From positions 1 to 42,609 of the forward strand of contig CANGUK010000008.1 of the NCBI GenBank assembly GCA_947457095.1: DNA of 42,609 nt, in the 5' to 3' direction. The notes beneath the pieces are model-generated. The model was given only the letters and a program-made list of their open reading frames with translations. It ran no database searches and was not told the origin of the DNA. Source of the stretch: Cyclobacteriaceae bacterium. Lineage in GTDB: Bacteria; Bacteroidota; Bacteroidia; Cytophagales; Cyclobacteriaceae. Below are positions 42,515-42,609 of the stretch, in pieces. Numbering within the stretch: the first letter of the stretch is position 1; each line of letters begins with the position of its first letter. The position numbers and the translations under genes are program-made.

Positions 42515-42609
42515 ATGGATGCCATTTCCCTATATGACCAAACTACCTTAGAGTGCAGCAAGCTGATCACCCAGCGCTACAGTACTAGTTTTACTTTGGG
42601 CATCAAAAC
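42515..42609 (+). CDS. crtB: phytoene synthase (3' end outside window)
   Basis: Only the first 31 codons are present. The reading MDAISLYDQTTLECSKLITQ followed by RYSTSFTLGIK matches the N-terminus of bacterial CrtB, where the SxLIT-xxYSTSFxLGI block is strongly conserved. CrtB joins two geranylgeranyl diphosphates into phytoene, the first carotenoid-specific step. It starts 21 bases after crtI. Further carotenoid genes (cyclase, ketolase) may follow beyond the window. Confidence 0.9.
   Translation, partial: MDAISLYDQTTLECSKLITQRYSTSFTLGIK

Noticed and set aside
1-42609. CRISPR arrays, tRNA/rRNA genes, insertion sequences, prophage
   Set aside because: No regularly spaced repeats, cloverleaf sequences, transposase motifs or phage genes were seen in any gap; short RNA genes could still be missed without a covariance search.

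Overview
The window looks like chromosomal DNA of a pigmented member of the Bacteroidota, most likely order Cytophagales and possibly Cyclobacteriaceae (Algoriphagus-like). The family assignment is inference. It rests on Bacteroidota-type -7 boxes (TAnnTTTG) upstream of several genes, a GldJ/GldK-type gliding lipoprotein, a FISUMP-domain lipoprotein, LytS/LytTR-type two-component signalling, and a carotenoid cluster with CruF-type and CrtZ-type genes. I see no tRNA, rRNA, CRISPR array, insertion sequence or prophage gene. No gene-free stretch exceeds 300 bases; the longest are 33406-33697 and 22763-23032.

Left part (1-19300) is mostly housekeeping on the minus strand. It holds the 3' part of a PhoH-like ATPase, an AHSA1-like protein, a LytTR response regulator with its kinase, uvrA, a stand-alone nitric oxide synthase oxygenase, a compact recJ-lptB-GH3 operon, prmA, tpiA, recX (plus strand), a lemA-TPM-TPM operon, a double-DTG retropepsin/PDZ protein, a Fur-family regulator, and a cytochrome oxidase subunit III-like protein with an SRPBCC partner.

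Middle part (19400-38140) holds mfd, a GldJ-like lipoprotein, uppP, a DinB-like protein, an NlpE-like lipoprotein, oxyR with both redox cysteines, a Tat-exported Gfo/Idh/MocA oxidoreductase, ohr, an M14 carboxypeptidase, a fibronectin/FISUMP lipoprotein, a large TolB-propeller amidohydrolase, tspO and a DUF4286 protein. Several genes end in clear intrinsic terminators.

Right end (38160-42609) is the most interesting region. It is a carotenoid locus in the order cruF-like, crtZ, a CarH/LitR-like MerR regulator with a cobalamin-binding half, an ECF sigma factor, crtI and the start of crtB. The regulator keeps the Wx9EH motif and the Co-ligating histidine of B12 photoreceptors. A perfect 12-12-12 inverted repeat (TTTTGTTTAATC / GATTAAACAAAA) lies on the sigma-factor promoter, and related TTAAACA/TGTTTAA palindromes sit just behind the regulator gene. 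The simplest reading is a light-controlled and B12-controlled cascade: a CarH-like repressor controls an ECF sigma gene and the crtI-crtB genes behind it. This resembles the LitR-LitS scheme of Streptomyces but has its own operator sequence. Function is inferred; only the motifs and repeats are directly visible.
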